Assembly (NCBI GenBank): GCA_022747635.1
Contig: JAKTNV010000009.1
Span: 2,389,064-2,453,063, forward strand
Reading direction: 5' to 3'
Length of the DNA: 64,000 nucleotides
DNA from: Hetaerina americana
Taxonomy: Eukaryota; Arthropoda; Insecta; Odonata; Calopterygidae
The notes under the pieces were generated by a model. It was not told where the DNA came from and made no database searches. It saw only the letters and a program-made list of their open reading frames with translations. Below are positions 49,101 through 61,100 of the stretch, one piece after another (within the stretch, counting starts at the first letter, position 1; every line of letters starts with the position of its first letter). The position numbers and the translations under genes are program-made.

Positions 49101-52100
49101 GTCATAATAAATTCTTACATTTGTCACATGGGCATATCAACCTCAATTTCAAGACACTCGCTTCAAATCTCGCCAACACTTAAATCACTTTAAATATATT
49201 TCTAAAAGTGCAAAAAATTTATCTTTGATGTTTTGTCACATCTGATGAACCATTATTCAAACAAATGGTGATTAGACGGATAAATTTAGACTGCATGGCT
49301 GACACAAACACACAAGAGCAAACTGCCCACTCACTTTGACAAGTTAACTTCCCCAAAGAGTGTGTGCCGATGATGGAAGAGGGCAGCCAAGGCACGCTGA
49401 CCAACCATTAGCATGGGACCGACAATCAAGGACACATTCTGAAACCCCATACGGTTGTGCTTCTCCTGAAAAGGCAAAGCAAATTCGCAAACAAATGGTC
49501 AAAAACCTAATAACAGTCTCTTAGACAATTTGCACTCTAACAACATGCAAATATGGATATATTATATGCACATCCAAATTATACCGCAGTACAATTACAT
49601 TTAAGTACAAAGCTACAAACTGGTTTATTTATCAACTTCAATGCACTTTTAATCAAATCAAAAACATAATTTTGGAAGGGGCTCCTCTTACCTAGTGAGT
49701 AGGGAAAGAAAACTAAAAATCCCAAGAAATTGGCTTGGATTAAAACTTGCAGGTTATTGTTATCATAAAGGTTAATGTTTACCAATGGAAGCGGGTGGAA
49801 AACAAAATTCCCATGAATGACAATTTTCCTTTGATGTTCCTTACCTATCAGTTACTGAGCCAGAGTAGTTGGAATACAAAAAGGCAAATATCAACAACTT
49901 ATCTAAATTCCAAGAAACTGCAGGAGGTGCCGCAACAGTACCTTCTATCGGAGTCATCCACTAAACATACATTATAATTCAACAAGTTCAGAGGGCAAAA
50001 ATCATTTGCCTTCACCAGGATTCAAACCCAGATCCCTTGATGTTAAGCCACCGAGACATTCCCTTACACTCCGAAATTTTGAGGGCTTTAAGCGAACAAG
50101 ATTTCGCGACGATATACCATGTGTACAATGCCACAGGCATTCACAGTTGATAGTCCATGAGGTTAAAGCCAACTTTAAACACGCTAGGAGTTTCACCTTT
50201 GACAAATTCCAAGAAACTGTGGGAGATGCCATGACAGTAAATATTAATGAAGTAATCCCCTTAATGTGAGCTAAAAACACTAAAAATTCTTATCTATCTA
50301 AAAGGAGAATGTCATTGAATGAAGTTTTTCCATTCACTAAATCATTTTTCAAGCTAAAAGTCAATTTACATTTCATTGTGGTTTTCTCGCACTCAAATAC
50401 TTTTTCTCTCTTCTACATCACTCGGGGTGTATTTTAGCAATTTTTACATAAACAACTGTTTTCCGAGTGCTTGCAAATTGACTCGTAGCATTGGGATATA
50501 AGTCTCGGGCTTTTCCAAGTTTCTTTTACATGGACATTAAATGCTCCTCAGTGGGAGAAACAGAAGTGTTCATTAGATCTAAATTTTCCATTGCAATACT
50601 TTTTAAGAATAAGAAAACCTTGGTAGGTTTCCCCAGCTGGCAGAAGGGACTCCAGTACAAATCCAAATTAATCCCCCCATAACCAATTTTCTCCATACCA
50701 GTGCACTTACTGGTAGCATGCAAAGGAAAAGGAATAACACCGCAAGCCTCAATATGGGTCGATTTCAAGCTAGCTCTTGAGGGAATTCAGCATGAGCCAC
50801 GGTCTGATTTCAGCCTTGAAACCAAATTTTGGGTCGATCATGTGATGTTAACTACATATGTATTCTAAGGATGTGAATTAGAAAAACCATAAACACAGTA
50901 ATCGACCTAAAGGGCGGGTAATGATAGAGTACTATCCCAGTACTAAGCCCTATACAGCAAGTAAAACTCAAACATCGATGGGGTAATAAGGGGAGCCAAT
51001 GCCTTTCCCAGTGCCGGTTGTGGTTTCCCAGGAATATATGGTACCCGAAAAATCACTCAGCTTGGGTGGAGCTGCAGGTGCCCAGATTGGATTGCTCGAG
51101 GATCAAACCCGCGCCCTCCTTCCCATCAGTAGTCCAACGCTATACCCCCAGACCCCAAAGCAACCCCAAATATGAATAGTTAACATAATTTTTCCTTCCA
51201 AAGTCCAGTAATCTGCTAGCAAACGAATGTTACTAACCTATAATTTAGTCTTTCACCCAAATGATGTTTTTCAAGCATGCTCCTCTTATTCCCCATCATG
51301 GTACAAGCTGCATTGATATATCTCCCATTGCTAACTCAAGGGCATTTTGACAAAGAAATAAAAAGGTATGACAAATCACCTGATCAACTATGTGCTCCAT
51401 GTGAGTTAGAATCCAAGCCAGGATAGTCTTGTTAGGCGATGGCAGTTGCTCAACTAGATTTTTTAAGTCTGTTAGATTTTGACTACTGGCTGACGAACCA
51501 CCAACAGCCACCGCGGCCTCTTCCACGGCCTTCGAAACCACAGGCTCCGGCAACTCTCTGAGAGGAAAATAATTACCAAGCACCCAAATATGCATATGAA
51601 TAAGTTTATACATTTCAAGCAAAAACAATTCAATTACATCCTGGTTACAACATAGTCACGTCATCTTCAATCTCATGCCTACTCTTATCCCTTAAAATGG
51701 CATTTTCACATCTTATATCAGGGCCACAAGTTTTCAGTGAAAATGGATTGTCATTAGTATTGGTAAGTTGAACAAGAAACAGCCAGATCTGCCAATTTTA
51801 AATTTCAATGTGCCGGATAAGTATTGATAGATAGTAAATATACCAAGAATTATAAAAATTGAGTTCTAAGAAGTTATTTTCATGTTACCTGAAAAACTGT
51901 TTGAGCAGACTAGTGACGACAGATATTTCATGGCCAGACAGCGACACTTCCTCCCTCTGATTATACAATTTCCTCAACTGCTGGACCTTTGACCTCATTC
52001 CCAGGCTGCGATGGATCCCTTCCACTTTAAGCCCTTCAAAAGGAAACATTAAATGGCATTTGCATCAAAATTATCGAACTATGTCCTTCTTCATTTACTC

Positions 52101-55100
52101 CATTACCACTTTTAGATATTAAAATAACGGAAAGCGGAGGGTGTGTGTCGCCGGAGAGGACATGTTAATGGTATTCATGTTAAGCAGTACTTAAAAATTG
52201 TGGAGTGTCCTGGAAAAACTTTTTTTTTATCAGGATCCACGAAAACCTACCTCATAACTGTAGATTAAACATAATTATAATCAAGCATTAAAACAGAGAT
52301 TTCTATAATATTGTGACACACAACTCTCCGCTAAAAGTTTACAGTCCAACTTTTTACAAAAGGTTTGATTTCTTAGTTAAAGGATTCATTTCTTTTACTA
52401 GTTCCTTTGCATTAATATGAGAATCCTCTCACCAATATCCATACTTTGCATGCATGCACCCTCTTCAATTCCGTACGAGTACACGACACCTTAATCAAAG
52501 TATAGAATAGCTATTATATATCATACATGTATCAAAGAGGAAAATGAGACTTGAACTTAGTACAAGGTGTGATCAAAAAAAGACAAGACTGATTTTATAA
52601 CTTGTTTATTCCGACGGATACAGCTTAATCGAACTTTTTGCCCTCAAAGTACATGCCTTGGCTGAAGACACACCTTTGCCAACATTTCTTCCAGCCCTCG
52701 AACCCTGCCTGGTAGACCGCCTTAGGGATCTTCTTCAGGTCCGCCGTAAAATTAGTTTTAATGTCCGCAATAGAGTTGAATTGGTGCCCTTTCAAGTTTG
52801 ATTATAACTTTGGAAACAAAAAAAAGCCTGATGGAGCCACATCTGGAGTCCCGCATCCACAGCAGGGTGGCTGCGGGATCACAGAAGTTCCGCTTCTGGT
52901 GAAAAACTCTGTCACGATCAGCGCCCTGTGAGCCGAGACAGTTATCGTGGTGGAAAAGCCATGCATTGTTTCTCCACATCTCCAGCCTCTTTCGGCTCAC
53001 TGCGACCCTCAGTCTCTTCATAACCATTAAGTAGAACTCTTTGTTGACGGTTTGACCTTGAGGGACGTATTTGTAATGAATCAGCCCTTGCCAATCGAAG
53101 TAACACACCAGCATGACCTTCACATTGGACCAGGGCATGCGAGCTTTCTTTGATCGCGGAGAATGAGGAACTTCCCACTGAGAAGACTGGGTCTTGTCTC
53201 AACATCATAACCGTAAGCCCAGATTTCATCACGGTTACCATGGTTTTAAGAAACTCTGGGTTGGCATTGGCTCGATCCAGGAGTTCCTGACAAATTTCCA
53301 CAGGTTTTTGTCTCTGATTATCAGTCAGCCCCCGCGGGACGAATTATGATGTGACGCGCATCATGTCCAAAATGTCCGTCAAAATTGTCTGACGGGATCC
53401 AAAACTAATGTTCACTTCCTCGGCTATCTCCCCAACACTTAAACGGCAATTTGCCCACGCCACGTAGTTCACAAAAATTTGACATGGTTGGGGTCTGTCG
53501 AAGTTGAAGGCCGCCCCGTTCACAAATCTTCATCTGTCGAGGTTCTGCCTGATTTACAATGACTCTACCACCCAAAACACTTTTCTTCTTTGTTCTCGAA
53601 GCTATTGAAGTTGATGAAGTTATGAGTCTTCGACTCATGCCTTCATTAATAAAGGCTGGCTGAATCATTCCAAATGTCTCAGTTGCACTTTTGCCAAGAT
53701 TGAAACAACATTTCACGCACACACCCTCTAGCTCCTTCATTGCTGCCATTGCACGCAACGACAAACAGGTTAAGACACGTGCCGATGCTGCTGCGTAACG
53801 ACTCCACGTAAACAAACGCAACGACTCTCGTTTTAGTCGTCAGATGTGTCGCTCTTTGGCGCCATGTGTCTCGTTTCCATCCGTTGAACGATTTGCGCAG
53901 AATAAAATCAGTCCGGTCTTTTTTGGATCACACCTCGTACATATTAGTTCATTATTTATAAGTTACAAAAGTTTTCAGCAATATTTCAGGGCTTATACTG
54001 GCATATAATCAGCATTCAATGCCTGATTCACCAAACAAAATAATAATAATCTTTATTCATCAAAGAGAGGCACTTGCAACGATAGATGTCATCAAAAGAA
54101 AAACGTATAAATACATTAAATTCATTACCATGTTGAAGAGATGCCCATGTATTACAATGTCACTCTTGAGAAGTCCAGTTCAAAATATTCACTTAAAGAG
54201 TACAAGGGGTTTGAAATCAACCAATCCTCAATTACAGTTTTTGAACCTATGACAGCTAGTCAGCCTTGCAGTCTGGGGAAGTTTGTTGTGGAATTTTAAG
54301 GCGAGGTTACCCAATTGGTTGATGCTTCTGGACAATCTGCATTGGGTAATGTCTAACAAATTTCTTGACCTTGTATTAAGGCTGTGTGTATTGCCTCTTA
54401 ATGCATAGTTATTTAAATTATCTTTCACATGAATCAAGCACTGTTAAATGTATATGTTTAAGACCGTCATCACTCTCAGCCTGACAAAGAGTGGATGAGA
54501 GTGTTCATGAAGGCCAGAGCTGGTTATGATCCCAACTGCTTCCTTTTGCAACATAAGCAGAGCTTTGGTGTGCCTTGCGTGTGTCCCCAAACCCTTCGGC
54601 TCTCATAACTTAAGGGACTTTGGAAAAAGGCTAAATAGGCAAGTCTCAAATGTTCCTCAGGAACACAGCTTTTAATTCTCCTGATTAGGAAGAGATTCTT
54701 GGAAAGCTTTTTGGAGATTGCTGTAACATGACTTCTCCACGAAAGTTCAGAATCAATAAAAGACCCAAGGAGCTTGACAGAACTTTTTTCCCATTTAAGA
54801 AATAGTTTATTAGCAGAGAACCATTCACTAGGCTGTTATTTGCACATCTTTCAGTTCTTAATGTGTCTGTTTAGGATTTTCACATTTACTTATAAAAGTA
54901 GTGTCATCAGCATACAAGATGCAATCAGCAGGTACGTTGCTTGGCAAGTAATTGATCATCAGCAGAAATAACAAGAGGACCAAATATAGCCCCCTAGGGC
55001 ACACCATTTTTCCTTAACTTAAGCTGACCCCAGAGCTGAGCTAAGCCATAGGTAAATTAGATAGATTCCTTTGCAAAGGAGTACCTCATTCAAGCTTCCA

Positions 55101-58100
55101 GCAACTGCAACCTACCATGTTCCTCGAGATAGTCAATACAATCTCTCACAACAACGGGAAGCTGAACTCCATCATGGCATCCACCTCTTTCAATAGCAAC
55201 ATTAAGATTCACACCAAAAACTGGAGCTAACTCTGAGAAAAGAAATAAAGAGAATATTCAGTGAAGATATTAGTTTACTATTTTCATCTCATTCAATGGA
55301 ATCACTAAAAAAATTCATGCGTCAAATTTCCTCTGTGTTAATAAAAAGAGCCAATGAGAGCTAGAACTTAATGCTACCAATATATTCATTCTCTCAAGAT
55401 AATTATCCATAATCCTCAAAACAGAGTAAAATATAAGACACTCAACTGCACAAAAGTTACAAAAATACATAATAAGACATTTAGTAAGCCAAAATGTATT
55501 GATGACATTGTATTATGGATTATTTTACTCAAGACTTTGTACGGCATGGTATCAAGGGGCCTACCCTATCACCTTCTCAGTGTATTGAAGATGCAGAAAA
55601 AGATGGTGAGAGTGATGTGTAATTGTTATGCCCACTGTCGACCTCTTTTCAAAAAATTAAAATTGTCATCCTTCTCTCTTAAATAGAGTAACAACCATTT
55701 AAAGACCTTGGCGTTTTAATTGACCAGAAACTAAATTACTCCGACCACATACAGACTTTAAAAAATAAAGCAATGTCCCTACTAGGCCTTCTTTACCGCT
55801 TCACAGAAATTAAAGATTCAATTGCACTCCATTCGTACTTCTCAATAATTGTCCTTCCCATCATATCATACTGCTCCCCCATTTGGTCCACCTCATCCCC
55901 AACTAATCTTAAATCCCTCGATTGTATCTCTCATTTCTTTGCCAAAATAGTCAAACACTGAGTCCCACATTACCACAATATGTCCTCAAATGCTGTTCTG
56001 TCTTCCCTATCCATTTCTAGTCCCCAAAGCTGCAGACTTAAAGCTGATTTAAAACTCCTCTACAAGACCCTAAACTCGGCTGTTGATTGCCCTGAACTGC
56101 TATCTTTCTTCAACTTCAGGATACCAACGGGTCAATCGGGTCAGAGTCAGAATCTGCAGGTGCCTATGCGGTCGTGTCCCACTACCATGGAGTCGTGAGG
56201 AAAAAACTGCACACTTCTTGCAGCATTTTCACAGCCGAGCTGTCAGCCATAAGGACGGCCCTAGGAGAAATAAAAGAAAGCAATGGCTCTTTCCTCATCT
56301 GCACAGACTCGTTGAGCACCCTAAAATCTTTATCGGTCTTTGCACCTGTGCACCCGATAGTCCAGGAGATCCATTATACCCTGTTGTCCCTTCAGAGAAA
56401 GGGGAACAGGGTCTCCTTTATATGGACTCCTGGCCACGTCGGCATAAGAGGTAACGAAAAAGCTGACCAGGCAGCGAAGGATGCCCTTTGAAAACCCGAG
56501 ACCGACTCCAACTTGGTTCCAATGGAGGACGTAAAGGCTGCCTTGCGGAACTCGGTCCTGCATCAGTGGAAGGAGGCTTGGCAGTCTCTGCAAAATAATA
56601 AACTCAGGGCAATAAAACCGGTCGTTTCACCATGGTCCTCTTCCATCCGGAACATTCGGAGGGAAGAGGTCATGATTACGCGCCTGAGAATAGGGCACTC
56701 TGCCCTCACTCATTCGTACCCCTTTGCGGAGGTAAAAGAACAGCCCCGCTGCAATGAGTGCCTCCAACCCCTGACGATAAAACATATCCTGACAGAATGT
56801 AGAACATACCATCTACATCTACATCTACATAATACCCCGCAAGCCGCCGCAAGGGCGTGTGGCGGGGGGTGTTAGGTCACCAACCGTAAAAACGAAAAAT
56901 ACCACATGCAAAAAACAACACGGAAAATTACACCCCAGCAGCGCACACACTCATGCAAAACTCCCTCCATCCAATACTCATGCAAACACATACACCGCAA
57001 AACAACAAAAAACTGCACCCCAGGATACAGCACGAAAGCCATCCTAAAACACGCAAGCCAGGACACAACAAGCAAGAATTTGAAACATCACTACCACATG
57101 AAAATGCACCACAAAACACTCAACCCCCCAAAGAGACAGTAAAAGGAAGGGAATTCGACCCAACGTTGCAGGTAGCAGGAATTTCCCCCCGCCGGGAGGG
57201 AAGAGGGACTGAAAGGGAAACTCAAAAACAGATGAACAGAACACGAATGATATCATGCGGAAAGAATGGGTTATTATAACAAAACACATAAGGTTAGTGG
57301 AGGAGCATGCATTTAAATACAACTAATTATTTTTTAGACACTGAGGGTGGCAAGTGGAATTTTTACTATCTATAATCCTACAGTTGCTATCCCGTATTGT
57401 TCGTGGGAAGAAGGAGTCCTTGAGTCGGCTAGTCCTGGCATCTATTTCCCGAATTTTATATGCATGATCCAAGCGACCAATGTACGAGGGTCATCCGGAA
57501 AGTAGTACCCGTTCGTGCCGCATGAAGTGCTGACGACGCGAGTAGCCGCTGGACGAGGTCAGATAGCTTCAGTGGCTTGTCTGCCTTCTCTGAGCCAAGT
57601 TGCGTGACGCTAGCATTGCCTGTGTTGTTTCTGTGATTGTTTACAATGTTTAAAAAAATTGAGAACGCCGCCAGTTGTGAAGTGAGGGCAGTGATTAAAT
57701 TCCTCAATGCAAGAAACGTTCGCCCATGTGATATTCATCGCCAATTAAAGGAGGTGTATGGAGACAATGTAATGGACGAGTCGTCTGTTCGGCGGTGGTG
57801 TCGCAACTTCAACATGGGGAGGGGGAACACACACGACGATGAGCGTTCGGGGAGACCGTCTGTCATTACAGACCAACTGGTGAGCTCAGTTGACGAATTC
57901 GTGAGGAACGATCGGCGCGTCACAATTGATGACATCTGTGAGCATTTTCCCAATGTTTCTCGAACAATTGTTCATGAAATTGTTAAACACCATCTGCATT
58001 ATGCAAAAATTTGTGCAAGATGGGTCCCTCGCGTATCTCAATGAGCTGGCGGCGAAGGACTATGCAGCAGGAATACAGAAACTTGTCACACGTTATGACA

Positions 58101-61100
58101 AATGCCTTAATTTGCTTGGAGATTATGTTGAGAAGTAGTTTAAAGTATCCTCTTTCAAATAAAATTTTTTATGTTTGTTAATATTTACTTTTGTCTTTTT
58201 ATTTCACGAACGGGTACTACTTTCCGGATGACCCTCGTATGTAGGAGTACGAATAATCTGCGAGACCTCGGTGCTGAAACATGCGGATCTGAATTTATTT
58301 AATAATTTCAGTCTTGCATTGAATCGTCTCTCTTCTAATGATTCCCACCCCAAATCCATGAGCATTTCGGTAACGCTTTGCGTTTTATCGTAGGAATTTT
58401 TTACAAAACGGGCTGCCCGGCGTTGAACCTTCTCAATTTCCCGAATGAGACCTTTTTCACTCGGGTCCCACACGCTGCATGCGTATTCTAAATGAGGCCT
58501 TAAAAGAGCGTGGTAACAACGTTCCTTGACCTTTGAGTCACTTTTGCCGACAATGCGTCTAATGAATCCCAATTTTTTATTTGCTTGACCGCAGACTTTA
58601 CGTATGTGAGTCCCCCAAGTTAAGTCTTTAGTGAATGTGACACCTAGGTATTTTACCGTATCAACTACTGCTAGGTCACCTCCAGCTAATTTGTAAGCAA
58701 ATCCCGTTGATCTTTTAAAGAAATTTACCACTGAACATTTATTATAATTTAGAGTCAATCCCCAGTTAGAACACCATTTAGTAATGCAATCTAAATCCTG
58801 CGCTAGAATAAAACGATCCTCATCCCCAGATATCTCCCGATAAAAAGGACCATAGGACCAGAGACATGTTTAATATAAGGGGAGACTTAAGTTATATTTT
58901 AGGGGATGACTCTGGGTTCATAAATCGAGTCTTAAATTTTTTAAGGGCAATTGGTTTAATGAGGCAGATATAGTTTTTGATCTCATAATTTTAATGCCCT
59001 TTGATTTTAACAATTATTTATTTATTTATTTATATATTTAATCGTATTTATTTATTCCTAATTAAAAAGGAATATTAGTTTTAATTTTAATGAGTGGTGC
59101 AAAATGACCTTAGATGTCGACGCACCCTAAAACTCTCAAAACTACAACTACTTCAGGATACCAACCCGATCCACCCGCACCCACTCCCTACTCCATATCT
59201 GCTCCTATTCCTAGAATATCTCTCACCAAGCGCTCACCTTTACTATTTCGCCTCTCCTCCCTTCTAAATTCACTCCCTCACACTTTCGACCCTTATCATG
59301 CAACAACTTCACCACCCAAGCTTTATCCCACCTTTCAGTGAATTAAAATTTTCCCCGGTCCATGCTTGGTTCTCATTGTTATTGTCTTTTGTCCTCTTTC
59401 ATGTTTTTTATATGTTTCACTGTAAAATGGCGCTACTGCTGTATGTGAACAATGTTTTAAAATAAAATAAATAAAAATTAATAAAACAATAGCATCCACC
59501 AGTATAATACCACACAACGCAAGAACTTACACGTAAAGTCAACCAATTTACCCTTGGCTTCAAACGGTTCAATGTCTATACGTGTAAAATTATATAGTAA
59601 CCTTCCAGTAAGTATTAAAAAAGAAGAGTGTACACCAGTCTTTATGAAAAAGGACAGAGAATGCCTAATTGACAAGTGCCGAGGAACACTTGAGGCCAAA
59701 TTAACAATATTTACTGTTTTTGTAAATTTTGTGCTTGACATGTGCTCTACACTTGCCAGTATTATTACAGAGCACTTTCTTCCTTGGATGAATAAAATAT
59801 TGTTATTATAAATAACGGTTTTCAGCGTCCTGTTGCAGAGGAGTAATTATCCTCATGGCTTTATTTTTGCGGGATGAAGAAAGATATCTGGAGCCTAACC
59901 CCAGATTTCCAGGCCATAACTAAGATGGCTGTTAAAGAAAGCATGAAAGTAAATGGACCTTTCCTTGAGTGGACAACTGTTAAGACTTTGGCCAAAATGT
60001 GATGCTTGCATTACCTGGTTCAACTGCAAGGGAGTCAGCCGAGACCATGAGAGAATTATCCATTTTCCACAGATGCAGGTATTTATACCTCTACTAAAAT
60101 GCCACTCTCTTTTATCATGAAAGGCAGAGAATATGAAATACATTAAACGTGACACAATAAGTAACCGTGGCATCACATGAGCACGTCAATAATAGAAAAA
60201 AAGCAGCTCCTTTGCATACACTTAATCAAACACACCACCATCAACTTGAAAAGAGTCGCCACTTTCCCCAGCCACTGCCATCACGAGGGTATCCCAGCAG
60301 GAAGTGGGAAGATAGCCCTCTCGAGAGCATCTCCTGCTTTTGCTGATAACAAAATACATGCCCATTCTAATTTTACCCACAACATACAGAATATCATCAA
60401 TCCATTTCCAAAAATTACGTATATTACGCCCTCCCTAGCTTTACCCACGAACCTCATTCTTTGCTAAGTCTTTTCCTGTTTTACCATTTTCTTCCCACAC
60501 TGTAATTTACTATGAGTATGCGTGTATGCCAGGTGCATATTGACTTATACAAGCATATGTATGCATATATATGTTTGGATATGCATATCTGTTCGTAATG
60601 TATGTCTGTCTGTCTATATGTATTTAAGTGTATGCTTGCGTATAGGTATTGAGTATGCATGTAAATATAAATTTTATGGCCATTTTAATGTGTGCATGAT
60701 GATGATGGGTTAGATGAGAGAAGGGACCATTCGGTCTCAATATTGCCCAAATGAAGACCTCTATCTGACAAACATATTTAAGACAAATAAAAATATGATA
60801 TGCCTTAAATTTGATTTATATTACAGCACTTAAATGTGTTTTCATGCATAATCAGCAGAGGAAATAAATCGAGAAAAAATTACAAATGGATGCATAGACA
60901 GCAATATTCACTCCATGTAGAAAATTTATTGAGCATAAATGTTCACCCATCAGATAAAATAACATCATTATTCATTTCCTAAACATACAATAGGAGGCAA
61001 CAATAGAGGCAAAAGGCATTGAATGAAACGGAATTAGGATCGATGGGGAAGAGATAAACATGCTACGCTTCGTCGATGATATTACAATGATAGCAGAAAA

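Larger units (their letters stand above)
56129..59149 (+). mobile_element. RNase H-bearing LINE B (I/LOA-like), split by the CR1-like LINE
   Basis: It starts inside the RNase H domain: GSESESAGAYAVVSHYHG, IFTAELSAIRTAL near 56235, ICTDSLSTLKSL near 56300 and IWTPGHVGIRGNEKADQAAK near 56425. The first catalytic Asp is lost to 5' truncation. A zinc-knuckle-like CNECLQPLTIKHILTEC lies near 56755. The ORF is interrupted at 56812 and resumes at 58854 with RDMFNIRGDLSYILGDDSGF, stop at 58971-58973. The 3' UTR ends near 59149 after GTGCAAAATGACCTTAG. RNase H in such elements removes the RNA template. Confidence 0.88.
55690..59488 (+). mobile_element. Jockey-like LINE C, split by the RNase H LINE
   Basis: The left part 55690-56128 encodes the C-terminal end of a jockey ORF2: FKDLGVLIDQKLNYSDHI near 55705, IISYCSPIW near 55860 and LSFFNFRIPT near 56110. 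After the insertion, 59166-59488 continues the protein (RSTRTHSLLHICSYS, then ALSHLSV) and ends in an A-rich tail. A 16-base duplication, ACTTCAGGATACCAAC, occurs at 56113-56128 and 59150-59165. The element is 5' truncated. Confidence 0.85.
55500..59815 (+). mobile_element. Outermost LINE D of a nested stack (split at about 55685/59490)
   Basis: The left part 55500-55685 reads LYYGLFYSRLC, then VLKMQKKMVRVMCNCYAHCR and PLFKKLKLSSF, a LINE segment downstream of the RT. The right part 59490-59815 reads KNLHVKSTNLPLASNGSMS, RVKLYSNLPVSIK and a 3' end AATAAAATATTG, as expected for the C-terminus of the same kind of LINE. The jockey-like LINE C lies between. No clean target duplication was found, so treating the parts as one element is inference. 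Confidence 0.55.
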
